A stretch of DNA of 64,000 bases from Staphylococcus muscae (GCF_003019275.1 NZ_CP027848.1:248001-312000); one strand, 5' to 3'. Positions 52,053 through 60,746 are shown, numbered from the stretch's first letter. The notes: generated by a model from the letters alone, not told the origin. A program made the numbers and translations.

Positions 52053-53297
52053 ATGAAAGACTTATCACAATTGATTACAGAAGTAGAAGAAACACTCACA
52101 CCTTATTTTAAAGAAATAGAGAAGCGTGCTTATGAAAATCAAGCAAAAGTGCTCGATGCTTTTCATAAAATAAAAATTACAGAAACAGATTTACTAGGTT
52201 CAACGGGATATGGTTATGACGATTTTGGTCGAGATCATTTAGAAGCGGTATATGCTGAAACATTTAAAGCAGAAGATGCATTGGTACGGCCACAAATTAT
52301 CTCAGGTACACATGCAATTACAGTCGCATTGCAAAGTTTGTTGAAGCCTGGAGATGCACTGATGTATATCACAGGAAGTCCGTATGATACGTTACTTGAA
52401 GTAATCGGAGTCAATGGTTCTGGGATTGAAAGCCTAAAGGAATATGGTATTGACTATCAAGAAGTACCGTTAAATCAAGGAGCAATTGATGTTAAAGCCG
52501 TATTAGAAGCTGTGACGCCTAAAACAAAAGTCATTGCGATACAACGTTCAAAAGGTTATGATCAACGACCATCTATTACAGTTGATGAAATTGAGTCTGC
52601 CATTTCACAAATCAAAGCAGTTTATCCAGAATTGATTGTGTTTGTAGATAATTGCTATGGTGAGTTTGTGGAGAAACGTGAACCAATTGAAGTAGGGGCC
52701 GATTTAATTGCAGGATCACTGATTAAAAACCCAGGTGGTGGACTTGCGAAAATCGGTGGGTATATTGCAGGTCGTAAAAATCTTGTAGAACGTTGTGGTT
52801 ATCGTTTGACTGCACCGGGAATTGGTAAGGAAGCAGGCGCTTCATTGAATGCATTGCACGAAATGTATCAAGGTTTCTTTATGAGTCCACATGTGGTAAG
52901 TCAAAGTTTAAAAGGGGCTTTATTTACAAGTCTGTTGTTAGAACGTTGTAATATGCAGACAACACCAAGTTACGATGCACCAAGAACGGATTTAATTCAA
53001 ACTGTTTCATTTAATAGTGCAGAACAGATGATTCAATTCTGCCAGAGCATTCAAGCTGCTTCACCTGTCAATGCACATTTCAGCCCTGAACCAAGCTATA
53101 TGCCAGGGTATGAGGATGATGTCATTATGGCAGCAGGGACATTTATACAAGGTGCGTCGATTGAATTAACTGCAGATGGTCCGATTCGTGAACCATATGA
53201 GGTATATGTTCAAGGCGGCTTAACATACGAACATGTTAAAATTGCCGTAACACGTGCGGTTGAAAAAATGTTAAATGAAGGACTTATTTCAATTTAA
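52053..53297 (+). CDS. PLP-dependent enzyme, YnbB/aluminium-resistance family
   Basis: 414-residue fold-type I PLP protein related to methionine gamma-lyase and annotated in the family as an aluminium-resistance or YnbB protein. Key segments are GSTGYGYDDFGRDHLEAVYA (~48-67), SGTHAITVAL (~84-93), FVDNCYGEFVE with the PLP-binding Asp, and the lysine in GSLIKNPGGGLAKIGGYI that likely forms the Schiff base. ATG 52053 is preferred to 52017, which lies inside hflX. Commonly found between hflX and glnR; the reaction is unknown. Confidence 0.85.
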   Translation: MKDLSQLITEVEETLTPYFKEIEKRAYENQAKVLDAFHKIKITETDLLGSTGYGYDDFGRDHLEAVYAETFKAEDALVRPQIISGTHAITVALQSLLKPGDALMYITGSPYDTLLEVIGVNGSGIESLKEYGIDYQEVPLNQGAIDVKAVLEAVTPKTKVIAIQRSKGYDQRPSITVDEIESAISQIKAVYPELIVFVDNCYGEFVEKREPIEVGADLIAGSLIKNPGGGLAKIGGYIAGRKNLVERCGYRLTAPGIGKEAGASLNALHEMYQGFFMSPHVVSQSLKGALFTSLLLERCNMQTTPSYDAPRTDLIQTVSFNSAEQMIQFCQSIQAASPVNAHFSPEPSYMPGYEDDVIMAAGTFIQGASIELTADGPIREPYEVYVQGGLTYEHVKIAVTRAVEKMLNEGLISI

Positions 53298-53304
53298 CAT
53301 TTTG

Positions 53305-53334
53305 CCCCCCATCTTTTGAAAGGTGGGGGTTTTT
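53305..53334 (+). terminator. Intrinsic terminator after the YnbB-like gene
   Basis: CCCCCATC pairs with GGTGGGGG (53322-53329) around TTTTGAAA, followed by TTTTT. Confidence 0.85.
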
Positions 53335-53398
53335 GTATGTGTGAAAAGTCGATGAGACCAATATTTTGAAAACGTTTAATATTAAAAGTTGAATTTCA

Positions 53399-53415
53399 TG
53401 TAAGGTTTTCTTACA
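53399..53415. promoter_or_regulatory. GlnR operator upstream of glnRA
   Basis: TGTAAGGTTTTCTTACA matches the GlnR/TnrA consensus TGTNA-N7-TNACA exactly. It ends 5 bp before the -35 box of the glnR promoter. Confidence 0.85.
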
Positions 53416-53420
53416 TATTT

Positions 53421-53449
53421 TTGAAATGCAGAAAAATTTGTGCTAATGT
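53421..53449 (+). promoter_or_regulatory. SigA promoter of glnRA
   Basis: TTGAAA (53421-53426), 17-bp spacer, TAATGT (53444-53449), 35 bp before glnR. Confidence 0.7.
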
Positions 53450-53483
53450 TAAGACAGTTCAAAAGTTCAAGGAGATGGCATAG

Positions 53484-53852
53484 ATGAGCAATGATACAAT
53501 TCGACGTAATATGCCAGTATTTCCGATGCGTGTTGTTAGTCAGTTAACGGAGCTCACACCGAGACAAATTCGTTACTATGAAACACATGAACTGATCCAT
53601 CCCTTTCGCACAGATGGAAGCAAACGACTTTTTTCATTAAATGATGTAGAAATTCTACTATCTATTAAACATCTATTGGAAAAAGGTTTTAATATGAAAG
53701 GGATTAAGCAAATTATGTTAGCAGAAGAAAGCAATGCACTAAATGATGAAGAAGAGCGTCTAAGAAAGCAAATGATCGTGGATACGACACAAAAACCGCA
53801 GCACGAATCTATTCCACTAAATCGTGGTGACTTATCGCGCTTTTTTAAATAA
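53484..53852 (+). CDS. glnR: Glutamine synthetase repressor GlnR
   Basis: 122-residue MerR-family regulator that, with feedback-inhibited glutamine synthetase, represses glnRA under nitrogen excess. The helix-turn-helix region [35 protein letters not shown] fills ~12-46. The C-terminus (~85-122) is the short regulatory tail. ATG 53484 follows AAGGAG. A perfect GlnR box stands at its own promoter, consistent with autorepression. glnA begins 22 bp after the stop. Confidence 0.95.
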   Translation: MSNDTIRRNMPVFPMRVVSQLTELTPRQIRYYETHELIHPFRTDGSKRLFSLNDVEILLSIKHLLEKGFNMKGIKQIMLAEESNALNDEEERLRKQMIVDTTQKPQHESIPLNRGDLSRFFK

Positions 53853-53874
53853 TTTTACTGGGGGACAAAACGCA

Positions 53875-55215
53875 ATGACAAAGCAAAAGTTTACGAAGGA
53901 TGACATTAGAAGGTTCGCAAAAGAAGAAGATGTACGTTATTTACGATTACAATTTACAGACATTCTTGGAACAATCAAAAATGTTGAAGTGCCTGTGAGA
54001 CAATTGGAGAAAGTATTAGACAATGAAATGATGTTTGATGGTTCTTCTATTGAAGGGTTTGTCCGTATTGAAGAGTCTGACATGTATTTATACCCTGATT
54101 TAGACACTTGGGTTATTTTCCCATGGACAGCAGGTAAGGGGAAAGTTGCTCGTTTAATTTGTGATGTTTACACAACAGAACACAAACCATTTTCAGGCGA
54201 CCCTCGTAGCAACTTGAAACGCGTCTTAAAAGAAATGGAAGAACTTGGCTTTACTGACTTTAATCTAGGACCTGAGCCAGAATTCTTCTTATTCAAACTT
54301 GATGAAAAAGGCGAACCAACAATGGAATTGAACGATCATGGTGGTTATTTCGACTTAGCACCAACAGATTTAGGTGAAAACTGCCGTCGTGACATCGTAC
54401 TTGAACTTGAAGATATGGGCTTTGATGTTGAAGCTTCTCACCATGAAGTTGCGCCAGGTCAACATGAAATTGACTTCAAATATGCAGATGCGATCACAGC
54501 TTGTGACAACATTCAAACATTCAAACTTGTCGTAAAAACAATTGCACGTAAACATAACCTACACGCAACATTCATGCCAAAACCATTATTCGGTGTGAAC
54601 GGAAGCGGTATGCACTTCAACGTATCATTATTCAAAGGGAAAGAAAATGCTTTCTATGATGAAAATGGTGAAATGCAATTAACGAAAGATGCTTACCACT
54701 TTATTGCAGGTTGTATGAAAAATGCACGTGGTTACACAGCAGTATGTAACCCACTTGTTAACTCATACAAACGTTTAGTTCCAGGTTACGAAGCACCAAG
54801 TTACATCGCTTGGAGCGGTAAAAACCGTTCACCATTAGTACGTGTCCCAACATCACGTGGCTTGTCAACACGTGTGGAAATTCGTTCAGTCGACCCAGCA
54901 GCAAACCCATACATGGCACTTGCAGCTATCTTACAAGCTGGTTTAGATGGTATTAAGAACAAATTAGAAGTGCCAAAACCAGTAAATCAAAACATCTACG
55001 AAATGAACCGTGAAGAGCGTGAAGCGATAGGTATTGAAGATCTACCATCAACACTTTACACAGCATTAAAAGCAATGCGTGAAAATGAAGTGATAAAAGA
55101 TGCATTAGGTGAGCATATCTATAACCAATTCATCAACTCAAAATCAATTGAGTGGGATTACTACCGCACGCAAGTATCTAAATGGGAAATTGAGCAATAC
55201 ATGAAGCAATATTAA
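53875..55215 (+). CDS. glnA: Glutamine synthetase type I
   Basis: 446-residue glutamine synthetase (GSI-alpha), condensing ammonia and glutamate with ATP. Signatures: FDGSSIEGF (~56-64), GPEPEFFLF (~132-140), [12 protein letters not shown] (~242-253) and the NRSPLVRVP loop (~317-325). The E. coli adenylylation loop is absent, as expected for this class. ATG 53875 ([14 protein letters not shown]) gives the family length of 446; the in-frame ATG at 53824 lies within glnR. Confidence 0.97.
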   Translation: MTKQKFTKDDIRRFAKEEDVRYLRLQFTDILGTIKNVEVPVRQLEKVLDNEMMFDGSSIEGFVRIEESDMYLYPDLDTWVIFPWTAGKGKVARLICDVYTTEHKPFSGDPRSNLKRVLKEMEELGFTDFNLGPEPEFFLFKLDEKGEPTMELNDHGGYFDLAPTDLGENCRRDIVLELEDMGFDVEASHHEVAPGQHEIDFKYADAITACDNIQTFKLVVKTIARKHNLHATFMPKPLFGVNGSGMHFNVSLFKGKENAFYDENGEMQLTKDAYHFIAGCMKNARGYTAVCNPLVNSYKRLVPGYEAPSYIAWSGKNRSPLVRVPTSRGLSTRVEIRSVDPAANPYMALAAILQAGLDGIKNKLEVPKPVNQNIYEMNREEREAIGIEDLPSTLYTALKAMRENEVIKDALGEHIYNQFINSKSIEWDYYRTQVSKWEIEQYMKQY

Positions 55216-55222
55216 TCGTTAG

Positions 55223-55255
55223 AACCCTTGAGACTATAAGTCTTGAGGGTTTTTT
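55223..55255 (+). terminator. Intrinsic terminator after glnA
   Basis: A 13-bp stem (55223-55235 with 55239-55251, two G-U pairs) and a run of T. It marks the left border of the accessory region. Confidence 0.85.
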
Positions 55256-55281
55256 AGTTCAATACTTTTTGCACCCATCAT

Positions 55282-56452
55282 CTATAAATATACTCTTTTG
55301 GGTGCGAAGTGGGTGCAAAACAATAAAAAAATTTTTGTTTTATTGATAAATTCTTCAAAATCATCTTTGGCTTTTTGATTCATTTGTTTAGTAACGTGAC
55401 TATATACTTGCTCTGTTACAGCCATCGTTTTATGACCTAGTCTTTCTTGTATAACTTTCATTGGTACATCACTTACTAAAAGCAATGTAGCATGCGTATG
55501 TCTAAGTTTATGAATACTCAATGCGTTATCTTTTCCCAGAAGTTTTTCTGTTATTTGCTTCATAGTATTGTGGGTGGTACTTCGAGGAAGCGGGTCGTCG
55601 AATGCATTGTAGAAAGTACAGTCGTTATCAGAGTTATACATATCTTCGTTAACAATACGGTTAGCATTTTGTAGATATTTAAGTTTAGTCAATTCTTTTG
55701 CAAGGTCATAAGTAATGTAGATAGTTCTGTTTTCTTTATTTTTGATAGGGTTCCATTGGTCTTTCTTTTGATCATATGATTTCGTGATTGATAATGTTTT
55801 CTCTTTATTATTGTAATCAGACCACAATAACGCATTAGCCTCACCGACACGAATGCCAGTTTCAATCATCCTTCTGAACATATAATATTGGTGTATATTT
55901 CGTTTCTTTACCAAATCTAAAAACGGTTTGATTTTATCTTTTGGAAGATATTGAGCTTTTTGCGGTTCTTTTAAGTTTTTATATTGTAATTCCACGCCAT
56001 CGTACGGATTAAAATAAATAAGTCTGTCATATACAGCACGTTGCAAAGCTCGTTTCAAAAACGAATGTGATTTTTTGATTGTAGACTTACTGTATCCTTT
56101 ATCAATTAAGTTGTTAATGACTTCTTGATGTTTTGAGTGGGTGATTGATTTTAATGAAATGTTTCCATTCTTTTTAATAAACGCATTTTCGAGAAATTTT
56201 CAATTTCAATTGTATTTTGACTTAATTTATCATTTCGCCAAGTTTCTACGTAATAATTTAACCAATCATTTAGCAAGTAATCTTTAGTTTCTTGCATATC
56301 TTTATTCATAAAGTTTTCAACTTCAATGGCAGCACGCTTTGCTTCTGCTTTTGTGTTAAAACCACTTTTAGTAATGTACTTTTTATTCTTTTTTCATCTA
56401 CATAATGAACTTTAAATCGCCATTTTTTACCTCGCTTTTCAAATGAAGCCAT
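55282..56452 (-). pseudogene. Phage-type tyrosine integrase, broken by two frameshifts
   Basis: Minus-strand site-specific recombinase. The start ATG at 56452 follows AAGGGTGG and gives MASFEKRGKKWRFKVHYVDEKR (an AP2-like arm-binding N-terminus). The frame is then lost at the homopolymer at 56380-56384 and again at 56194-56196; adding one base to each run restores a continuous ~385-codon integrase. The intact last 258 codons hold the catalytic domain: Arg in ETGIRVGEANAL, H-x-x-R in IHKLRHTHATLL, and Tyr in TEQVYSHVT. The catalytic residues survive but the full protein cannot be made. It lies just downstream of the glnA terminator, the expected att-proximal position. Confidence 0.85.
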
Positions 56453-56503
56453 TTTTACCACCCTTTTAAGAACGTATGTTCGGTTTATTCATAAAAATAT
56501 ATA

Positions 56504-56520
56504 GGGTAGGCGTGCTACCC
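56504..56520 (-). terminator. Terminator-like hairpin inside the accessory region
   Basis: GGGTAG/CTACCC stem with a five-base loop. On the minus strand it is followed by TATATATTTTT. It separates the integrase from the upstream minus-strand genes. Confidence 0.55.
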
Positions 56521-56526
56521 AGTATA

Positions 56527-56643
56527 TTAGTCTAATTTTGATAACTCTATTTGTATTTCTTCTTCGCTTATTAATCTAGTATCTATCGATGACTGGTATC
56601 TTTGAGCTAGTTGTCTTTGTCGTGATATATAGTAAATAGTTGT
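56527..56643 (-). pseudogene. Short ORF fragment without start codon
   Basis: A minus-strand frame of 38 codons between two stops. It ends in an acidic helix (LISEEEIQIELSKLD) after a basic segment (SRQRQLAQRY). No start codon or RBS is visible. It reads like the C-terminal end of a small phage-type protein; not recognised. Confidence 0.35.
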
Positions 56644-56664
56644 TTAGATAATGAAATCACATAA

Positions 56665-57026
56665 TTATAGTAATTCAGATTTGTAATAAAGAGTGCATTT
56701 AGGATAATCAATTTTTTCTTCTTCTGGAGTAATAAAATAGAACCACAAGTATTTCATAATATTATATTTCATTGCAATCTTATTAGAATAACTAACAGTT
56801 TCATTTTCTTTTACATAATTGTAAAATTCAATTTCTTTTTCGGTGGCATCTGTACAGGTTAACACAGAAGATTTTAGGGCTATTCTATTTGAATTATTAG
56901 AAAAAGAATAATGACCAGTTCTAGTTTTCTTTTTCTATTTACTCCGATGTAAATTGAAAGTAGTAAAGACTTACCATATATAGCGTCAACATGTTCTTTT
57001 GTGGATATTTCTTCAACTAAAAACAT
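56665..57026 (-). pseudogene. Unknown accessory protein, one frameshift
   Basis: ATG at 57026 opens MFLVEEISTKEHVDAIYGKS; the frame is lost in the T-run at 56925-56928 (plus-strand numbering). One extra base there joins it to a second frame that reads through TGHYSFSNNSNRIALKSS to the stop at 56665. The restored product has about 120 residues and no recognisable domain. No convincing RBS. It lies 19 bp after the BRCT fragment and is probably of the same transcript. Function unknown. Confidence 0.45.
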
Positions 57027-57044
57027 GTTGATGAGTAGTGATTT

Positions 57045-57996
57045 TTAATCATTTATTTCTCCTTTCAATAAAGATATTAGTCCCTGCTCATTAATGATTT
57101 GAATGTCTACACCTTGATTTTTATATGCTCTTGCTTTTCTTTGTTTTGATACAAGCCCGTTTTCATCAACATATTTTTCGTTTTGAATACCTTCCACTAA
57201 AATATTTGTTTTAGCGGAAACATTACTTCTAACCTTTGCACCATTTTTTCGCGATTGAATCATTAATTTCTCTTTTGAATTTTCAAATTCACCTGTAAAA
57301 ACTATATTTTTATTCATAAGATTTAAATTATTGTATTCTATCTTAAGTTTATTAATATCAGTAATTTTTACAGAACTTTTAGTAAATGCAGTTTTTAATA
57401 GTATATTGAACATTTGCAAGTTTACTAAATCTTATATATTGTGTTTTCATACTTTGTATAAGTTCTAAAAAACTAGAGAAACCTTCATTTTTCATTAATG
57501 AAATTAGCAATTTTGAAAGAGCTTCAACATCATATTTAGCTGAATGTAATCCAGACTTTTCTATATTGTATATATCACACAAACTATTCATACTTACGGA
57601 AATATTTTGATGGAAATATTTGAAAATATTAACACTATCTATATATAAGAAATTTTTCGGTGTTAGATTATATGTGTTGGCAGTATGATTTAATACAGAA
57701 ATATCAAAATTAGCATTATGAGCAACTACAAAGAAGCTTTCATTTAATAATTTCTCTATTTTATCAAAAATACTATCAAAACTGGGAGCTGTTAAAATCA
57801 CTTCTTTGGGAATTTGGTGTATATTTGCGTTTTCTTGACTATAAAAATTATTTGGCGGATTAATATATGAATTATAAATATATTCAACAGATAAATCTTT
57901 AATAAGAGAAATTGCAACTTGACATGGACTATTAGTATGTTCATTCATAGTTTCAAAATCTATTACTGCAATATCATATTTTTTCATTTTATACAT
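57045..57996 (-). pseudogene. DnaQ-like 3'-5' exonuclease with C-terminal BRCT domain, split by a frameshift
   Basis: The first part (57996 to 57379, 205 codons) is a DEDD exonuclease: AVIDFETMNEH (~10-20), VVAHNANFDISVL (~93-105) and LHSAKYDVEAL (~149-159) provide the acidic and His residues. The second part (57419 to 57045) begins in another frame and contains a BRCT domain (NIVFTGEFENSKEKLMIQSRKNGAKV, then NILVEG). The T-run at 57392-57396 is the likely site: removing one base fuses both into a protein of about 310 residues. Exonuclease-BRCT fusions are common in Gram-positive accessory DNA. The exonuclease half alone might still fold. RBS GGAGATG lies upstream. Confidence 0.75.
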
Positions 57997-57999
57997 CTC

Positions 58000-58711
58000 C
58001 TATAAAATCACTTTGCCTACAAGGTTCATATCTTCATTTTGGTAGAAGTGGAGATTTTTATATTCTATATTTAGTGAAATTAAAGTCAATCTATCATCTT
58101 CCACACGAACCTTTTTGATGTATGATTCTCCATTTATAATGAATACACCAACTTGACCGTTTTTAATATCGTGTGTTTTCTCAACAAAGATAATTTCTCC
58201 ATTTTGAAACATTGGTGCCATAGAATCACCATTGACTTGTAAAGCTATATCATGTGGTGGTATGTATCCTTTCACTTTTACAGTGAATTGAGGTTTATCA
58301 AAAAGTTGTTTTCCTGTGCCGGCAGAGACATAGCCATAAACAGGTGTTTCTTGAATAAGATTTCCTTTGTAGTTATCTATGTCGATTACGTCAGTTTTAC
58401 TGTTGTTCTGCATGTCTAATTGATCTTTTGCGAATCTAAGGACGTTTTGTTGACGATAGTACGTTAGTTGATCATACACGCTTGTGATATCATTGGTAAC
58501 TTTATAAGTTGTATCTATATCACTTTTTAATATTTCAAAAACATCGGCAATTTTTGAATGACATCATTTGAAGGGTTAGACCCCAAATTAAAATAATCGC
58601 TTAAAGTTGAAGGTTGTATTTCTATTTTTCAGCTAATTCTTTTTGATTCATTCCAGAATTTTTAAATATTTTTATATTGTTAGCAATTATTTTATTTCGT
58701 TCTTTATCCAA
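58000..58711 (-). pseudogene. CI/LexA-like phage repressor with S24 peptidase domain, two frameshifts
   Basis: TTG at 58711 after AGGAAAGGTG starts an XRE-type helix-turn-helix (MNQKELAEK...IQPSTLSDYF). It is interrupted at two short T-runs (58625-58629 and 58551-58555); one added base in each restores the frame into the 159-codon C-terminal part. That part is an S24 LexA-like domain with an Ala-Gly cleavage site in VYGYVSAGTGK, catalytic Ser in QVNGDSMAPMF and Lys in ESYIKKVRV. It is divergent from the plus-strand genes at 58763, the classical repressor/cro switch layout. The DNA-binding half cannot be made as written. Confidence 0.8.
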
Positions 58712-58738
58712 AAATAACACCTTTCCTAACTCATATTA

Positions 58739-58784
58739 TACGAAAATATTCGATTGGAGTAAATGAGGTTACGAAAAAATCGTA
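58739..58784. promoter_or_regulatory. Candidate repressor operators in the lysogeny switch
   Basis: CGAA-AATA-TTCG at 58741-58752 and TACGA-AAAAA-TCGTA at 58770-58784 are perfect inverted repeats sharing a TACGA half-site. They lie between the divergent repressor and plus-strand genes. The second extends into the short ORF at 58763, which weakens that ORF or places the operator in its 5' end. Confidence 0.45.
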
Positions 58785-58891
58785 TTATACAAATAGTAAC
58801 AAAAGACGGTGTTGACTTAAAAACGTTAAAAGAATTAAGAGTTGATTACAAATTAACTGAAGAAAATCAAGAAGAACTATTTGTATTTTAA
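58763..58891 (+). CDS. Short ORF in the cro position (42 aa), probably a remnant
   Basis: ATG at 58763 after TTGGAG gives a 42-residue basic/acidic peptide (DLKTLKELRVDYKLTEEN...). The KELRVDYKLTEEN part resembles the first helices of an XRE-type Cro protein (usual pattern LKxLRxxxxLTQxxLA), but the domain stops short. It may be a truncated cro. The 188 bp after it, up to the antirepressor remnant, hold no further ORF; a TTGACG lies there but without a good -10. Confidence 0.35.
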   Translation: MRLRKNRIIQIVTKDGVDLKTLKELRVDYKLTEENQEELFVF

Positions 58892-59079
58892 CTTAGAACA
58901 ATTCAAAACATGGGAGAGGATTCCACAAACATCAAAGATAGTTTACTGTCTAAATATATGGTTTATTTCAATGTTAAATATTATGATAATTTTTTGACGT
59001 AATCAATACGAATATTTCTTATTTACGAATGATAAAAAGAAGTCAATAATTTTGGCATTTAAAAAAGGCGATGTAAGCA

Positions 59080-59293
59080 ATGCAAGAATTAGAATTATTC
59101 AATTTTGAAGACTTAAAATTGAAGTCAGTAACTATCATTGATGAACCTTTATTTTGTAGTGGTAATTTTAGATTATGTGAGAGCTGACAAAACTATTAGT
59201 AATCATGTTAATCAAGGGGATAAGCTGACGACACACCAATTCAGTGCATTAGGTCAAAATAGGAATATGACTATCATCAATGAATTAGGATGA
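59080..59293 (+). pseudogene. Phage antirepressor (BRO-N) remnant
   Basis: ATG at 59080 begins MQELELFNFEDLKLKSVTI, typical of BRO-N/Ant proteins. The frame stops early, but the +1 frame continues with LDYVRADKTISNHVNQGDKL and HQFSALGQNRNMTIINE up to the TGA at 59291. The canonical gap between the two (F-V-G-K-D-V-A) appears to have lost several bases. Only the first ~70 residues of an antirepressor remain; the rest is gone, and the next ORF begins at its end. Confidence 0.75.
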
Positions 59294-59661
59294 CAGGTGT
59301 TTCCTTTTTTCAATCTGATACACTTGAAGGAATGAATTATTTAATAAATGATCAACAAATGTTAACAGAATCTCTTATTGAAATACTTGAATGGGAGGCA
59401 CCTATTAACTTTTCGAAAGAGGATATTCAGAAGAGTTTGAAACAGTTTTTAATTCAATATCATGAAAAATTTGAATTAAATCCGACTATATCTAATTATG
59501 CAATGAAAGATATCATGCTTTTTAGCCCATGTGATATTTGCATAGGTCTCAGCTTTTTATATTATTGTAAGCAACCTTTTAGGTTGGATTTAGATTTTGA
59601 ACAAATTCCTATCTCATTAGCATCATATATTCAAGATATTTATAATATTAAAGATAATTGA
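59290..59661 (+). CDS. Unknown protein, 123 aa, in the accessory region
   Basis: An intact 123-codon frame that begins at the end of the antirepressor remnant (4-bp ATGA overlap). It has no good RBS at ATG 59290; another Met at 59332 follows GAAGGA too closely. The protein is soluble-looking and acidic, with a predicted helical first half (residues ~22-60) and a Cys/Phe-rich segment FSPCDICIGLSFLYYCKQPF near 77-97 containing three Cys. I recognise no family. It is the only longer undamaged ORF among many broken ones, so it may be functional or simply young. Could also be a fused tail of a lost gene. Confidence 0.5.
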   Translation: MTGVSFFQSDTLEGMNYLINDQQMLTESLIEILEWEAPINFSKEDIQKSLKQFLIQYHEKFELNPTISNYAMKDIMLFSPCDICIGLSFLYYCKQPFRLDLDFEQIPISLASYIQDIYNIKDN

Positions 59662-59848
59662 TATTGTAAATATCATATAACTAGGAATTGAGATAGAAAA
59701 ATAATACTGATAGCTACATCATGTTAATAGATACATCGAAAATTACTATGGTAATATATTGAATGGGCAAGTTGGATAGATGGTGGCTAATCTCTTGAAA
59801 AAGGGGTGATGCCTATGGTTATAGATGTTACTCCTAGGAAGGAATAGC

Positions 59849-59929
59849 GTGACAGATTATGAAATGCTGATGATTGTACTAACAATTATTAGCTTAGTCA
59901 GGATGAATCAAAACAACCATAAAAAATAA
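59849..59929 (+). CDS. Small hydrophobic peptide, probable type I toxin (SprG/holin-like)
   Basis: GTG at 59849 behind AGGAAGGA encodes 26 residues: a short polar start (TDYEML), a hydrophobic helix (MIVLTIISLV) and a polar basic end (NQNNHKK). This is the pattern of staphylococcal type I membrane toxins. Upstream, 59780-59825 resembles, from memory, the leader region of SprG-type loci (ATGGTGGCTAATCTCTTGAA...). An opposing RNA signature lies directly downstream (59928-60030). Toxicity is inferred, not shown. The gap 59662-59779 contains no other gene. Confidence 0.5.
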   Translation: MTDYEMLMIVLTIISLVRMNQNNHKK

Positions 59930-60030
59930 CCATCTAATCAATACTTTGGCGAGTAATTAGATGGTTTTAACTCTAAAAAACGTCACCGTCTTTTTAACAG
60001 GCTCAGTGGGGCATGTAGACGCATGCCCCT
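59926..60030 (-). ncRNA. Probable antitoxin RNA, SprF-like
   Basis: On the minus strand a GGGGCATG/CATGCCCC 5' hairpin (60029-60008) is followed by a GAGCC-GTTAAAAAGACGGTGA segment and the terminator hairpin at 59966-59928. This order and the GTTAAAAAGACGGTG block agree with what I remember of SprF-type antitoxin RNAs of S. aureus. A TATAAA lies just upstream (60036-60031, minus) but I do not see a good -35. The RNA would overlap the 3' end of the toxin transcript. Confidence 0.45.
59928..59968. terminator. Bidirectional terminator between toxin and antisense RNA
   Basis: AACCATCTAAT (59928-59938) pairs perfectly with ATTAGATGGTT (59956-59966). T residues follow on the plus strand, and ATTTTTTATGG follows on the minus strand, so it can end transcripts from both sides. 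The two RNAs would share this hairpin. Confidence 0.75.
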
Positions 60031-60084
60031 TTTATAATGTTAATTTAACATATGAGATTGGTATAATCAACTTTAACAACCTAA

Positions 60085-60119
60085 AAAACCAACCGCTCAA
60101 AATTGAGCGAGTTGGTTTT
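60085..60119 (-). terminator. Intrinsic terminator of the universal stress protein gene
   Basis: AAAACCAAC plus GCTC pairs with GAGC plus GTTGGTTTT; on the minus strand the stem is followed by TTTTTTAGG. It could work from both sides. Confidence 0.8.
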
Positions 60120-60125
60120 CTCCAA

Positions 60126-60629
60126 TTAAATGTTGAAGTCCTTTAAAAAATCATCTGTTGCAACTTTTGGTTCAAAGTTTTCTGGGATTTGTTCAGTACG
60201 TACAACGAGAACGTCACAAGTTGCATGGCGAACAATTGCTTCTGATACAGAGCCTACGATGAAGCGTTCCACAGCATTTAGACCAGATGTACCACACATG
60301 ATAAGGTCGACATCAAGTTGTTCTTCGCTTGCCATTTTAGGGATTAAAGACTTAGGTGAGCCGAACTCTAAGCGAGTTTCAACATCAACGACACCTTCGT
60401 CGATTGCTACTTTTTTGTATCCGTCTAATAATTTCTCAGCGAATGTTCTTGATTTTTCTGTGAAGTGAGAATCATATACTTCAAAAGATGTGTAAGTTCT
60501 TGAATCGATGACATTGATGATAGTCAGTTTGGCGTTGTTACGTTTTGCAACTGCAACGGCTTTGTTGAATGCCCACTCTGCTTCATGAGAACCATCGACT
60601 GCGATTAAAATGTTTTTATACATTAGCAT
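60126..60629 (-). CDS. Universal stress protein UspA family
   Basis: 167-residue Usp with the nucleotide-binding signature [16 protein letters not shown] (~6-21) and G-x2-G-x9-G-S/T in [20 protein letters not shown] (~113-132), which suggests ATP binding. ATG 60629 lies about 10 nt after AAGGGG on the minus strand. A TATAAT at 60664-60659 (minus) is upstream. It is divergent from ald, as is usual in staphylococci, and forms the right border of the accessory region. Role in stress survival is inferred from the family. Confidence 0.92.
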   Translation of the reverse strand: MLMYKNILIAVDGSHEAEWAFNKAVAVAKRNNAKLTIINVIDSRTYTSFEVYDSHFTEKSRTFAEKLLDGYKKVAIDEGVVDVETRLEFGSPKSLIPKMASEEQLDVDLIMCGTSGLNAVERFIVGSVSEAIVRHATCDVLVVRTEQIPENFEPKVATDDFLKDFNI

Positions 60630-60746
60630 AGCAAAAACCCCTTTCCTTTTTCACCATTATTATATCATAAATTCATGGAAAATGGGATCATTATGATTGC
60701 GCTTACAACGAAGTATGGAGTATTATTGAGTTGGAGGTGTAGGAGT

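Noticed and set aside
55256..60120. Search for duplicated attachment-site cores at the ends of the accessory region
   Set aside because: I compared the sequence after the glnA terminator with the stretch before usp by eye and found no convincing direct repeat. The right end may have been lost, so no att sites are called.
60130..60468. 112-codon open frame antisense to the universal stress protein
   Set aside because: It is the mirror of a well-supported gene, with no RBS and a composition expected from the reverse strand.
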